Under the pieces are notes generated by a model, which saw only the letters and a program-made list of their open reading frames with translations, did not search any database and had not been told where the DNA came from. The position numbers and the translations under genes were made by a program. Shown here piece after piece: positions 33,851 through 41,569 of a DNA stretch of 41,569 bases (within the stretch, counting starts at the first letter, position 1; the number at the start of each line of letters is the position of its first letter). Origin of the DNA: Candidatus Latescibacterota bacterium (GTDB lineage Bacteria; Krumholzibacteriota; Krumholzibacteriia; WVZY01); the NCBI GenBank assembly GCA_020352495.1, contig CP070677.1, positions 2,360,124 to 2,401,692 of the forward strand, in the 5' to 3' direction.

Positions 33851-36178
33851 CTATTTCAACAACGTCATCCGCCGGGTCTCGGAAAACGCGCCTATCCGTA
33901 TTTTGCAGAAGTATGTCCCCGATGCGACCGGCTGACCGTTATCGTTCACACCGTGCCAGACAACTTCGTGCCGGCCCGCGCTATAGGGTTTGTCCACGAT
34001 TGTTCTGACGAGGTTGCCATCAACCGAATAGACAGACAGGTTGACATGTCCGCCCTCGCTCAAATCGAATGAGATCCGAGTCTCCGGGTTGAAAGGATTC
34101 GGATAGACTTGGCCAAGGCGAACGGCGAGCGGCGCGGCTTCTCGTGTATCGATGTGTGTCACGTCGGCGATTCCTTGCCATACCATGGTGGGGTCGCCAT
34201 AGAGATTGAAAGTGTACATATCCCAGTACTCGGCGTAGTGACCCCAGGAATACGTCAAGTTGATAAACAGCTCCGAATCGTACAACGCCTCGCCCACTTT
34301 CTCGGGCCCGCTCGGCCCGTCTATCAGGTGGCGACTGAACTCATAGCAGTGAATCTCCCCACCACCACGAGACACCCAGACCACACGGGTGCCGCTTACG
34401 ACGGCGGCCGCCGCGCCGAACGACGGTTTTGTCAATAGATCGATGCCAAGATTGCCATAGGCGTTTGGCTCGGGGTAGCCAACCAAACAAGAAAGCGCGA
34501 ACACGATGGAAGGGTAGTCGTCTTCCAGCGTATAGGTCGTTGTGATAAACGGGTAGATTTGGATTTCCTGTGGGTTTGATGATTCCGGCACACCGTCGCC
34601 ATCGTCCCACGCCCAGTACTTTCCGTAAACACCATCACTCCAACCGTGACCACCCCAGTTGACAACACAGTACTGACCATTTCGCCAGGCGTTTGTGAAT
34701 GACGTTGAGTTCAACGGTGACCAGGGGTAGACGGATGGCACCAACCCGGTCTGTTCGCTAAAATGGTCTACGGTCCAACCGACCATCACTTGAGTTTCGA
34801 TCGAGTCGAGGTACGTGGCAAGATCTTTTACCTCCCGTCCGCTAAAATCCTCATTCTCGAACCAGGCAAATGCGCCGGCGTGCAGGGCGTTGTGTTTCCA
34901 GGTGCCGTTGTCCTGCTCGAACTGCATTAGCTTTTGGAGCGTGTATGTGATACGCGAGGTATTGCTCGTCGGAATCCTTCCCACAAAAACCTCGGGCAAA
35001 AAATCGGGAAGGTCCTGACCCCACTCCCCGGGAAAGCCATCACCATCCAGATCCCAAGATGACCCATCAGCATTGGAGAGATCCGCATAATAATAGTCCG
35101 TCGGCACCTCACCGCTCGATGCGTTGGGCACACCGGCGTTGTTCGTATGGTTGTTATAATCGGCGTAACAGTAACGCATCGGAACCGACGACACGTCACC
35201 AACGATCAAGAGGTATTCGATACCCCAGGGAGCGTACTGGGCGCGAAGAAAATTGCGGATCTTCGCCGCCAGGTCCGCCCCGGGTTGGGAAGTGATCTCG
35301 GGATCAGAGACGAGAACCGTCTCGACCTCGTAGCCCAGCGATTCTTTCCACGGGATAAAGTTGGACATGGTGATCGCCGGGAGCAATGCACTAGTTGTCA
35401 AGATCACATAGTCGGGTGTCCCCTGTGTGTTCAGCGGCGAAGGTTCGGTCGTTCCATTCCGGATATGTAAATAAGGTTCAGGCGGTTCGTAGAGCGTTCG
35501 CATTTGAGCGTAATTATGGAAAAGCCGTTCGGCGCGTTTATCGGCGACCGTATCCCGCATGAGTGTCTCTTGTTGTAGCGCGTCATCGCTGCCCGGTGCG
35601 GGTAGCGTGTATTCGACCGTGATTTGGGCACCCGAATAAAATTCGAGCGCGCCCGAGCGGGGAGAATAGCTAAATGGGCAGAAGGAAACGGCAGCGTATG
35701 CGTATTTTCGAAGTGTCCCGGCGCCTGTGAGCGCACCTCGCTTTTCCGGGAACGCGCGGTCCGACGAGTAGACGGCATCGTAGTTGGCCTGCCATTCTTC
35801 TTGCATTCGTTCGCGGAGTTCTCCGAAACGGTCCGGATCACCCAAAGGTTGGAGCGCCGGTGCGGGTGCGATCCGGAATCTCCCGGGCAAGACTGTCGCA
35901 CCGGTACCCCGCACGTGTGCCGATGTGACTCGAGCTCCAGGTGGTAGGGCGATGAGAAACTTTTTGAGCGGGAGACCCGGTTTACCCGGAACGAGGAGGA
36001 ACCCGTATCCGTCCATCTCGATCCGGTGATTGTCGTCGCTCGACGTAATCGTGTATTCCGGCGTACGAATGGAGAGTGTCAAGCTTTCAGCCGCCAGTGG
36101 GGGAGGGCTGAACGAAGTCGCGATGAAAAGAAGGATCGTAACGAAAACAACGCAATACGATAGTGAGTGTCGGAACAT
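33851..36178 (-). CDS. Gingipain-type C25 cysteine peptidase with sorting tail
   Basis: The product has 775 residues from ATG 36178, eight bases after AAAGGA; the ATG at 36184 is too close to that site. After a signal peptide (SYCVVFVTILLFIATSF), residues about 30-240 are the inhibitory propeptide-like region (GFLLVPGKPGLPLKKFLIALP). The peptidase C25 domain (about 245-640) begins DYVILTTSALLPAI and carries the catalytic pair His511 (NWGGHGWSDG) and Cys564 (IVFALSCLVG). The last 90 residues are the FlgD-Ig/type IX sorting module (YPNPFNPETRISFDL to RRMTLLK). It should be exported and process surface proteins. In gingipains the Cys cleaves after Arg or Lys; the specificity here cannot be read. 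It lies between the sortilin-like and SGNH-like genes, both on the same strand. Confidence 0.9.
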   Translation of the reverse strand: MFRHSLSYCVVFVTILLFIATSFSPPPLAAESLTLSIRTPEYTITSSDDNHRIEMDGYGFLLVPGKPGLPLKKFLIALPPGARVTSAHVRGTGATVLPGRFRIAPAPALQPLGDPDRFGELRERMQEEWQANYDAVYSSDRAFPEKRGALTGAGTLRKYAYAAVSFCPFSYSPRSGALEFYSGAQITVEYTLPAPGSDDALQQETLMRDTVADKRAERLFHNYAQMRTLYEPPEPYLHIRNGTTEPSPLNTQGTPDYVILTTSALLPAITMSNFIPWKESLGYEVETVLVSDPEITSQPGADLAAKIRNFLRAQYAPWGIEYLLIVGDVSSVPMRYCYADYNNHTNNAGVPNASSGEVPTDYYYADLSNADGSSWDLDGDGFPGEWGQDLPDFLPEVFVGRIPTSNTSRITYTLQKLMQFEQDNGTWKHNALHAGAFAWFENEDFSGREVKDLATYLDSIETQVMVGWTVDHFSEQTGLVPSVYPWSPLNSTSFTNAWRNGQYCVVNWGGHGWSDGVYGKYWAWDDGDGVPESSNPQEIQIYPFITTTYTLEDDYPSIVFALSCLVGYPEPNAYGNLGIDLLTKPSFGAAAAVVSGTRVVWVSRGGGEIHCYEFSRHLIDGPSGPEKVGEALYDSELFINLTYSWGHYAEYWDMYTFNLYGDPTMVWQGIADVTHIDTREAAPLAVRLGQVYPNPFNPETRISFDLSEGGHVNLSVYSVDGNLVRTIVDKPYSAGRHEVVWHGVNDNGQPVASGTYFCKIRIGAFSETRRMTLLK

Positions 36179-36350
36179 CGTCATTTCCTTTCGTCAGTGG
36201 AAATGCGCGACCTCCTGAGGCAACCGGTGGTGGGGGCGATCGTAGTGCCGCCGAAGGTTGGCTGTATAATGAGTGTAATCTTTTTACGCGTGAAAATCCA
36301 TGGTTTTCAAGGTGTGTCGTGGTCAGCGGGGGTCATGATTTTCATAGATT

Positions 36351-37559
36351 CTATTCCAATCGAACGAATTGCTTCCGGGCAACCTGGAGGAGTATAGCTC
36401 TGGCGAATGCCTCGGCCACGATACGGTTACCCTCGGGATTGAGGTGAACCCAGCTCACTAGACAATTCCTGTGTTGGTCCAATTCGGCGATCAGGTCAAC
36501 GTAGGGTACCTCGTTAACCTTGGCCCACTTTTCGAGATCGTTCATCAAGACACCGTGTGTTAAAAAGTAGAGTTCCTGGGCGTTGATCCGCTTGTTCCCG
36601 TCGAGTTCTCGGCGTACGAGTTCGCTCTCCTCTTGGTAAGTAATCCCTTTGATATTTTGTCTGTCCACCAGGAGCGATTTTGCCTGTTGGCTCGCCACGA
36701 TGAACGTGATGTCGTTTTTCTTGCATTCGTCGAAGATTGAGGAAACATTTCTCAAGAAGTTCTCACTCTTGCCTCGTATATGTTCCTCGACATCTGCCTC
36801 CGTGAATGTAACGTTTCTCCGCCTCTTCAAAAAACCGTCAGCAAGGATTACTGTAATCAAATGATCGCGCAGCCACCGGAAGCTCCAACGTAACGGAGAG
36901 ATTCCACGAAGCCTCTCTCGGACGACATTTTTGTTTTTTCGGACGCTCTTTCGCCACACAGGGCTTTTCCAGGTATCATTTATTCCCTCGTAGAACGTAA
37001 CGACGTCGGGCTCCAGGAGTAGCGCCTCCACTTCGAAAAGTGCGAATATCTGTCCCGATGTCAAATGCGGTATCCCGAAGTTAATGACTTCGAATCTTTC
37101 ACTGCCGGGGTATTCACGATTTAGTAACACTTCGAGATAGGAAGGATAGGTATCATCGTCGTGGACCGAAAAGCCGAACGTCGAAGATGCACCGAGCGTA
37201 ACGACACGAATGACATGTGGGTCCTTCCGTTGATCGAAGTCGCGGCCGCGGAACCCACTGCTGTTTATGGTGGCCCGGACGAGTCGGCCGGACTCGTAGT
37301 CACGTGTGAACCTCTCCTGGTGAGGGTGATACTTGAAGTACTTGTCGAGGATGTTCATATCGCCGCTACGAGCGTCTCCACACTTTTGGCGATTCAGGCG
37401 AGTGCCATAAAACAGTATGCTCGAACCCATTTGATAGGCAAAGTAGCACCTGAAACCCACCTCGAGTGTCGCAACCGGGATGGCGAAGATGACCAGCCAG
37501 AAGAATAACGTTTTCTTCAGGGACAAAGTCGAGGACCCCATCTTCGCTTTGTGGTCCAT
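36351..37559 (-). CDS. Membrane-anchored SGNH/GDSL-like protein
   Basis: The product is 402 residues from ATG 37559; ATG 37541 is possible, and neither has a strong ribosome binding site. The first hydrophobic segment KTLFFWLVIFAIPVATLEVGF anchors it in the inner membrane with the rest outside. The SGNH pattern is visible: VVTLGASSTFGFS (nucleophile Ser), GIPHLTSGQ, FYEGINDTW (Asn block) and a final VHLNPEGNRIVAEAF with the catalytic His. The Asp that usually stands three residues before that His is Ser here (SWVH). Such proteins modify O-acyl groups on extracytoplasmic polysaccharides and often accompany MBOAT transferases, but none is intact here. It may still be active as a Ser-His dyad. 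Confidence 0.75.
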   Translation of the reverse strand: MDHKAKMGSSTLSLKKTLFFWLVIFAIPVATLEVGFRCYFAYQMGSSILFYGTRLNRQKCGDARSGDMNILDKYFKYHPHQERFTRDYESGRLVRATINSSGFRGRDFDQRKDPHVIRVVTLGASSTFGFSVHDDDTYPSYLEVLLNREYPGSERFEVINFGIPHLTSGQIFALFEVEALLLEPDVVTFYEGINDTWKSPVWRKSVRKNKNVVRERLRGISPLRWSFRWLRDHLITVILADGFLKRRRNVTFTEADVEEHIRGKSENFLRNVSSIFDECKKNDITFIVASQQAKSLLVDRQNIKGITYQEESELVRRELDGNKRINAQELYFLTHGVLMNDLEKWAKVNEVPYVDLIAELDQHRNCLVSWVHLNPEGNRIVAEAFARAILLQVARKQFVRLE

Positions 37560-37949
37560 ATCGAGAGGTTTCCAAGAATCTGGCGATAACGTTCGTCTCT
37601 CGGCGGAGTGAAGGACGCGCAATGAAAGTCTCTTTCATGGCGCCCTTCGAAAACAGTCGCAGCGCTACGGCCATTCGGCAGAAGCAGAAGTGCTGGGATG
37701 AGGGCAAGCGAAACTACTGAAAGGAAATACGATAGTGTGCGGCTGATTACCTCCTCGACCGATGTCGGGCAATCGCGTCGAGTGATCAACTTTCCTATAA
37801 GGCCGGAGCTGCGGATCGTGTTGCGATGGACCAAGTAGGAGATCCCACAACGCTCTCGCTACTCATAGTATACCCTACTTCTTCAGAATGTCACCCGTAC
37901 GCCTTCTGTTCTAGAGCCTGTTGGGATGTAAAGTGCATATGGAGCCAAC
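37560..37949. other. 390-bp spacer with a possible broken gene end
   Basis: On the minus strand, 37517-37834 is open without a proper start. It contains TLSYFLSVVSLALIPALLLLP, a membrane-helix-like stretch, and GLIGKLITRRDC before it. It overlaps the beginning of the SGNH-like gene. It may be the tail of a lost membrane protein such as an acyltransferase, but I cannot confirm this. Confidence 0.25.
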
Positions 37950-39191
37950 TCATTGTGAATCAACCCGGTAACAAATGACCGACATGGGTTCCGCACACAG
38001 TGAGGCAAACCTATTATCTGTTTGACCTCCGCCCGTCATTCTGGCAACGGCGGCGGTAAAACACGTCACCACGTAGAGTCGATCACCAAAGAAATGGTAC
38101 CGGTCTCGGTGGGGATCTCCAACTCCCAGGAGAGTCACCTGTCTGACAAAGGTCCCATCGGAGTCGAGGACATCGAACACGCCAATGGACCCATCGGGAC
38201 GGTCATAAAAGCCCCGGCTTGTCAGCACCCAGCATGTTCCATCATCACGGCAGTGAAGAGCCATGATGTCCTTGTCATAGTCTTCGATCTCGAATCGCGT
38301 GCCCGGCAGTATGGCGGCCGGATTGACGTTCGCCCAGTCGTGGACGAACTGTTTTTCTTCTTTGCTCCGCTTCCGGTGCTCGTAGTCCCTCTCTACGATG
38401 TAGCTGATTTCGCCATCGGGGTTATACACACTCATCTCGTAATCGTAAAAGCTCGAGGCGACATAGACCTTACCATTCGGGCCAACGTCCCAACGTCCCG
38501 TAAGCGACCCTGACTTCTCTTCATAGACAGGAGTCGCCTCATCAAAACTGTGCATCTCTTCATGGTAACGGGCTGTTTCGATCCCGTTATCATCAATCGC
38601 GCAAATGAAACGTGTTTTGCGGCTGACCCCGTGCATCACCAGATGATCGCCGGCTCGTGCTATGCGAAATATAATTGGCACCGCGCCCGACTTGTTCTCC
38701 GGTATCGTAATCGTGCCCACGGGATCACCCGTTGTGTCAAACAACGCAATCCGACTCGGATAAGCCATGGCAACACAAATAAAGCCCTTCGGAGACAGGC
38801 ACATGCTGTCCGGCCGGCGCAAATCGCCCGGTCCCTCTCCCTCTCTGCCGATCGTTCTAACAAATTCACCTTCTGGAGAGAACATACTCACTTGGGACAA
38901 CTGGTAGTCCATGACGTAGACAGACCCATTCTGATCAGCTGTGAGCCCCCTTATGAGACCAAAAAGTTCTCCCTCTTCCTCACTTTCTCCTCCAATCCGC
39001 CAAAGTTCCTCGAGTTGGACTGTCTCCGGCGGCTTGACGGGGTTGGCGGGGTTGACGACGTGGCGTACTCCATCCTTGACACTCTCTTGCCCCGTTCTCG
39101 ATTTGGAATAAGCTGGATGGACCGGCGACAATAAAATCAAGACAAGAAACCAACCCGTGTAGGACAGCAATGCGTTTCCCCTTGGTTTCAT
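37950..39191 (-). CDS. Secreted 6-bladed NHL-like propeller protein
   Basis: The product has 413 residues. ATG at 39191 follows GGAGGAGGTAATTTG, better than the upstream start at 39218. The signal peptide is LLSYTGWFLVLILLSPVHPAYS. The body has NHL/6-bladed propeller units: GLIRGLTADQNGSVYVMD, QVSMFSPEGEFVRTIG, GPGDLRRPDSMCLSPKGFICVA and GRWDVGPNGKVYVAS, each a blade with a G-x-G-P-G-x-x-x-x-P turn where typical. Such proteins in FCB bacteria are periplasmic or lipoprotein sensors and scaffolds. It has no lipobox Cys and no type IX tail. It begins 16 bases after the stop of the membrane protein at 39208, so the two probably form an operon. Confidence 0.8.
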   Translation of the reverse strand: MKPRGNALLSYTGWFLVLILLSPVHPAYSKSRTGQESVKDGVRHVVNPANPVKPPETVQLEELWRIGGESEEEGELFGLIRGLTADQNGSVYVMDYQLSQVSMFSPEGEFVRTIGREGEGPGDLRRPDSMCLSPKGFICVAMAYPSRIALFDTTGDPVGTITIPENKSGAVPIIFRIARAGDHLVMHGVSRKTRFICAIDDNGIETARYHEEMHSFDEATPVYEEKSGSLTGRWDVGPNGKVYVASSFYDYEMSVYNPDGEISYIVERDYEHRKRSKEEKQFVHDWANVNPAAILPGTRFEIEDYDKDIMALHCRDDGTCWVLTSRGFYDRPDGSIGVFDVLDSDGTFVRQVTLLGVGDPHRDRYHFFGDRLYVVTCFTAAVARMTGGGQTDNRFASLCAEPMSVICYRVDSQ

Positions 39192-39207
39192 CAAATTACC
39201 TCCTCCA

Positions 39208-39876
39208 TCATTCCGCACCCTGGACTTGGTCCTTCAATATTGCCTCGCCCTTGGTAAACCACGAAACACCAAAAGCGAAAACGGCGAACGCCTCCAACCA
39301 GTATACAGGTTTGATTGGTTTGAGTGACGATTTCACATCGTCCGGAAAAAGCGACAGAATGCCAATCAGCAATATACAAACGAACATCGTGCAACCGCAG
39401 ATCTTGTAGACCTTATTCCTTTGCTTTTTTCTTCTTGTCGGCGTTCTGTGTTTGTGTGTCTTGGTGAACAGAAGAAGCGAGAAACAAATGAGCGTCAAGA
39501 AAAACAACGTGGCAAAGACTTGGTGAAGGTGACCAATGATGCGGGTTCCACCTTCGGTTACGCATTCGGGGTTGGTCGGAAACAGCGCTACACCGACGGC
39601 GAATATGCACGCTAGATCACCGACAATATCATCAAGGCATCCGTGACCCCGATATGAGAGCAGAAAGAAACCAATCACACAGAGAATCCCCACGAATACG
39701 TCGCGCATGCCGGTATGGTAGTAGCCACTTATGGAGCCCTGGATACCAGTCCGAAAAAATATCAGCGCTCCCAATGACAAGACAAAGGGAAACGCGATTC
39801 CCAAAATCCCCACGGTTTTTCTGAGTGCCAAATAAGAAAAGACCATGGATGCTTTGTTTCTCGATCCGTTATCCAT
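39208..39876 (-). CDS. Six-helix membrane protein, DUF998-like
   Basis: The product has 222 residues. Six hydrophobic segments lie at about 21-42, 59-78, 82-100, 115-138, 156-178 and 190-206. A conserved phrase ISGYYHTGMRDVFVGILC lies between helices 1 and 2, with FAVGVALFPTNPE after helix 3. This pattern recurs in uncharacterised bacterial membrane proteins related to DUF998. A basic loop (KTHKHRTPTRRKKQRNK) between helices 4 and 5 should be cytoplasmic. The start ATG follows GGAAAGGTACGG. It lies 16 bases upstream of the NHL-like gene, forming a likely two-gene operon. The function is unknown. Confidence 0.7.
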   Translation of the reverse strand: MDNGSRNKASMVFSYLALRKTVGILGIAFPFVLSLGALIFFRTGIQGSISGYYHTGMRDVFVGILCVIGFFLLSYRGHGCLDDIVGDLACIFAVGVALFPTNPECVTEGGTRIIGHLHQVFATLFFLTLICFSLLLFTKTHKHRTPTRRKKQRNKVYKICGCTMFVCILLIGILSLFPDDVKSSLKPIKPVYWLEAFAVFAFGVSWFTKGEAILKDQVQGAE

Positions 39877-40036
39877 GTGAATTCCGTACCTTTCCAGCCC
39901 AACGACTGAACGAGTTCAAAAACGTAACAATTCGGCGTTCACCTGCGGGGACGCGACGCTCAATTTGGTCTTTGAGGACCCTCCATTTCGTCACCGTTTG
40001 CCGCGTGCCCCGGCCTTCAGCCAAGTTCACAAAACA

Positions 40037-40753
40037 CTACAACGATTCAAGCTCGAACGTCACGTATACGGTCACTTTCTGGTTGATTGCCCCCGGTACA
40101 AACGTCTCGGTAGCGAGGTCGGTACTTGGATCAGTGTAAACGACAGAGACGTTGAACGGGCTTGGAGCCCGGGAGCTGGGACGGTATTCATTTATTGTCA
40201 AGACTTGTCCAAGCTTCGCTCCGACAACATCAGCCATAGCGGCGGCCTTTTCCTTGGCCACTTGCAGGGCCTTGAGGCGCATATCAGCTCGAACTTCATG
40301 AGTCTGTGACGACTCGAAGCTAAAGCTGACCTCCATGTTTGCGCTGGAGACGAGAGTATCGAAAAACTCATCGAATCGCTTGAGATCACGCTGACGCAGG
40401 GTAACACTGCGGCTAACAACGAAATATTTGAACTCGCCTTTACGGCCATGTTTGTCGACCTCATATTCACGTCGGACATTGACAACGCCGGTCTCGATGT
40501 CACCCTCGTTGATAGATAAATCCTTTTGGAGAGCGACGACGGACTTGATCTTCTCGTCACTTTTCGCCTTGGCCGCACTCAGATTCTTATCGTAGTCAGT
40601 TAGAGAAATCTTCCACACGATGTGGTCGGGGGCGATCTTCCATTCAACGGTGCCGGACACAGAAATCGTGCGGACGAGCCCCGGCTCTTCGCCCGAGGCT
40701 GTGGAAAAGACCATTAAAACAAAACACAAGGAAATACAAAAGACGCGTGCCAT
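40037..40753 (-). CDS. SIMPL-domain (DUF541) periplasmic protein
   Basis: The product has 238 residues from ATG 40753, which follows AGAAGGGAGATA; the longer frame to 40807 lacks a site. The signal peptide is ARVFCISLCFVLMVFSTASG. The rest is the SIMPL (DUF541) domain: ISVSGTVEWKIAPDHIVWKISL, the paired strand-helix units, SRSVTLRQRDLKRFDEFFDTL, then ALQVAKEKAAAMADVVGAKLG and a final VTVYVTFELE strand. The family (for example E. coli YggE) forms periplasmic oligomers linked to oxidative stress or envelope homeostasis. The exact role is not established. It stands alone with the partial esterase-like gene upstream on the same strand. Confidence 0.88.
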   Translation of the reverse strand: MARVFCISLCFVLMVFSTASGEEPGLVRTISVSGTVEWKIAPDHIVWKISLTDYDKNLSAAKAKSDEKIKSVVALQKDLSINEGDIETGVVNVRREYEVDKHGRKGEFKYFVVSRSVTLRQRDLKRFDEFFDTLVSSANMEVSFSFESSQTHEVRADMRLKALQVAKEKAAAMADVVGAKLGQVLTINEYRPSSRAPSPFNVSVVYTDPSTDLATETFVPGAINQKVTVYVTFELESL

Positions 40754-40846
40754 CGTTATCTCCCTTCTGAGTAGCCATGGTGCCAGCGGATGGCGCACCA
40801 GGTTCACGCGAAGTTGGACGGCCGCTCATGTGAGTTGCCTCGTGGA

Positions 40847-41569
40847 CTACTGCTGCGCCTCCAGTTTCTTTATCCAGTCACGCGCGGGACGCATGTTTGG
40901 CATGATTTCGAGACACTTGCGGTAGTACTCGATTGCCTCCTCGCGGTTGCCCAGCTCGCGGTGCAGGTTTGCGAGTCGCCAGAGGCCGTCCATGGACGTT
41001 GGGTGTTTCTCGATCAGATAGTCGAGAATCTCCCTCGCCGAATCACTCGCGCCCGCTGCGCCTAGCTCATCCGCCTTGGCGGCCAGTGTCATCTCGGGAA
41101 CATCAACCTCAAATCCAAACCGCTCGGACAGCGCCGCGTAGTACACGGTAATGTCCGCAAGTCCTCGCACCTCACGATCTTCGGGGAACCTGTACTCACG
41201 AAACAACTCGCGGAGCCCCTCCTTCAACCGTAGCGATGGGATGAAATCCTGATTCTTCTCGATGTAATGCGTTACGAGCGTTAGGTTGCGCGGATTCGCA
41301 TCGGCGAGCATCTTCTCAAAACGCCGCACGTACTCGATCTCGCGGGTTTTGTCTACGTGGCCCTCGCGATCAGGACACGCAATCTGGAGAAATGTGTATG
41401 ATGGAAGCCCCTCGGCCATTAGCTCCTCCATCATGGTCATCAGCGCTTCGTGAACGGGTGGGGAACGGAACGGATTCTCGATGATGAATGCATCAAAGAG
41501 GCCCTGTCGTTTTGCAAGCGTATAAAGACCGAATGCCGCGCCGGCCTGTGGGCCCATGAGCACCCGGTA
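40847..41569 (-). CDS. Esterase-fold protein with TPR tail, catalytic residues lost (partial)
   Basis: The last 240 residues of a gene that runs off the window. The first part follows the PF00756-like esterase (EstD/IroE type): RVLMGPQAGAAFGLYTL is the nucleophile elbow region, LFDAFIIENPF the next strand, then DREGHV and SLRLKEGLRELFREY. In active members the elbow is G-x-S-x-G; here it is G-P-Q-A-G. The EDHxSVP histidine region reads EKNQDFIPS, so both Ser and His appear replaced. From about residue 145 the protein continues with TPR-like helices (SMDGLWRLANLHRELGNREE, AIEYYRKCLEIMP). It is probably a non-catalytic esterase-fold scaffold. The N-terminus is not available. Confidence 0.75.
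   Translation of the reverse strand, partial: YRVLMGPQAGAAFGLYTLAKRQGLFDAFIIENPFRSPPVHEALMTMMEELMAEGLPSYTFLQIACPDREGHVDKTREIEYVRRFEKMLADANPRNLTLVTHYIEKNQDFIPSLRLKEGLRELFREYRFPEDREVRGLADITVYYAALSERFGFEVDVPEMTLAAKADELGAAGASDSAREILDYLIEKHPTSMDGLWRLANLHRELGNREEAIEYYRKCLEIMPNMRPARDWIKKLEAQQ

Overview
This 41.6 kb window looks like chromosomal DNA of an uncultured Gram-negative bacterium of the FCB type (Fibrobacteres-Chlorobi-Bacteroidetes relatives, for example an Eisenbacteria, Krumholzibacteriota, Latescibacterota or Zixibacteria-like lineage). The evidence is five secreted proteins ending in the same C-terminal module (NPFNP...GVYFxRLxAG...KKMxLLK, the FlgD-Ig/type IX secretion sorting fold), a gingipain-type C25 peptidase, a GWxTD-type protein, two Ser/Thr kinases fused to TPR arrays and a 6-bladed propeller protein. 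The exact phylum is inference. Genes mostly stand alone, often start after a GGGGGTG-like ribosome binding site, and are separated by unusually long spacers.

Layout. 1-2.4 kb: the end of an unknown gene, a 17-codon relic of a Ser/Thr kinase gene, and an asparagine-synthetase-like protein without the glutaminase cysteine. 2.4-8.8 kb: a membrane kinase-TPR gene and a secreted repeat protein. The kinase is bracketed by a 34-nt direct repeat; the secreted protein by a 185-nt degenerate direct repeat. 8.8-17.8 kb: small genes (DUF6982-like, DUF4177-like, a two-helix membrane protein), a 14-repeat secreted propeller protein, two lipoproteins and a GT-C-like membrane protein. Their spacers hold broken gene ends (ferritin/Dps-like, IS3 OrfA-like, unknown C-termini) and partial tRNAs. 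17.8-24 kb: two secreted proteins, acetyl-CoA synthetase and a GWxTD-type protein. 24-30.4 kb: a soluble kinase-TolB-like-TPR protein and a 1278-residue five-repeat surface protein. 30.4-41.6 kb: a minus-strand block with a sortilin/BNR propeller protein, a C25 peptidase, an SGNH-like membrane-anchored protein, an NHL-like propeller, a six-helix membrane protein, a SIMPL protein and a partial esterase-like protein whose catalytic residues appear lost.

How it may work together (inference): much of the coding capacity is exported or surface-displayed, through a type IX-like sorting tail plus two lipoproteins. The C25 peptidase is a typical passenger of the same route. The two kinase-TPR proteins are candidate regulators. 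No type IX machinery gene lies in the window. Acs is the only clear central-metabolism gene.

The most interesting feature is the spacer DNA. It carries a dispersed repeat family containing tRNA-like anticodon and T arms, direct repeats that bracket single genes, and several 5' or 3' gene stumps. This suggests repeated gain and loss of single-gene segments at tRNA-derived sites, with no recombinase gene visible here.
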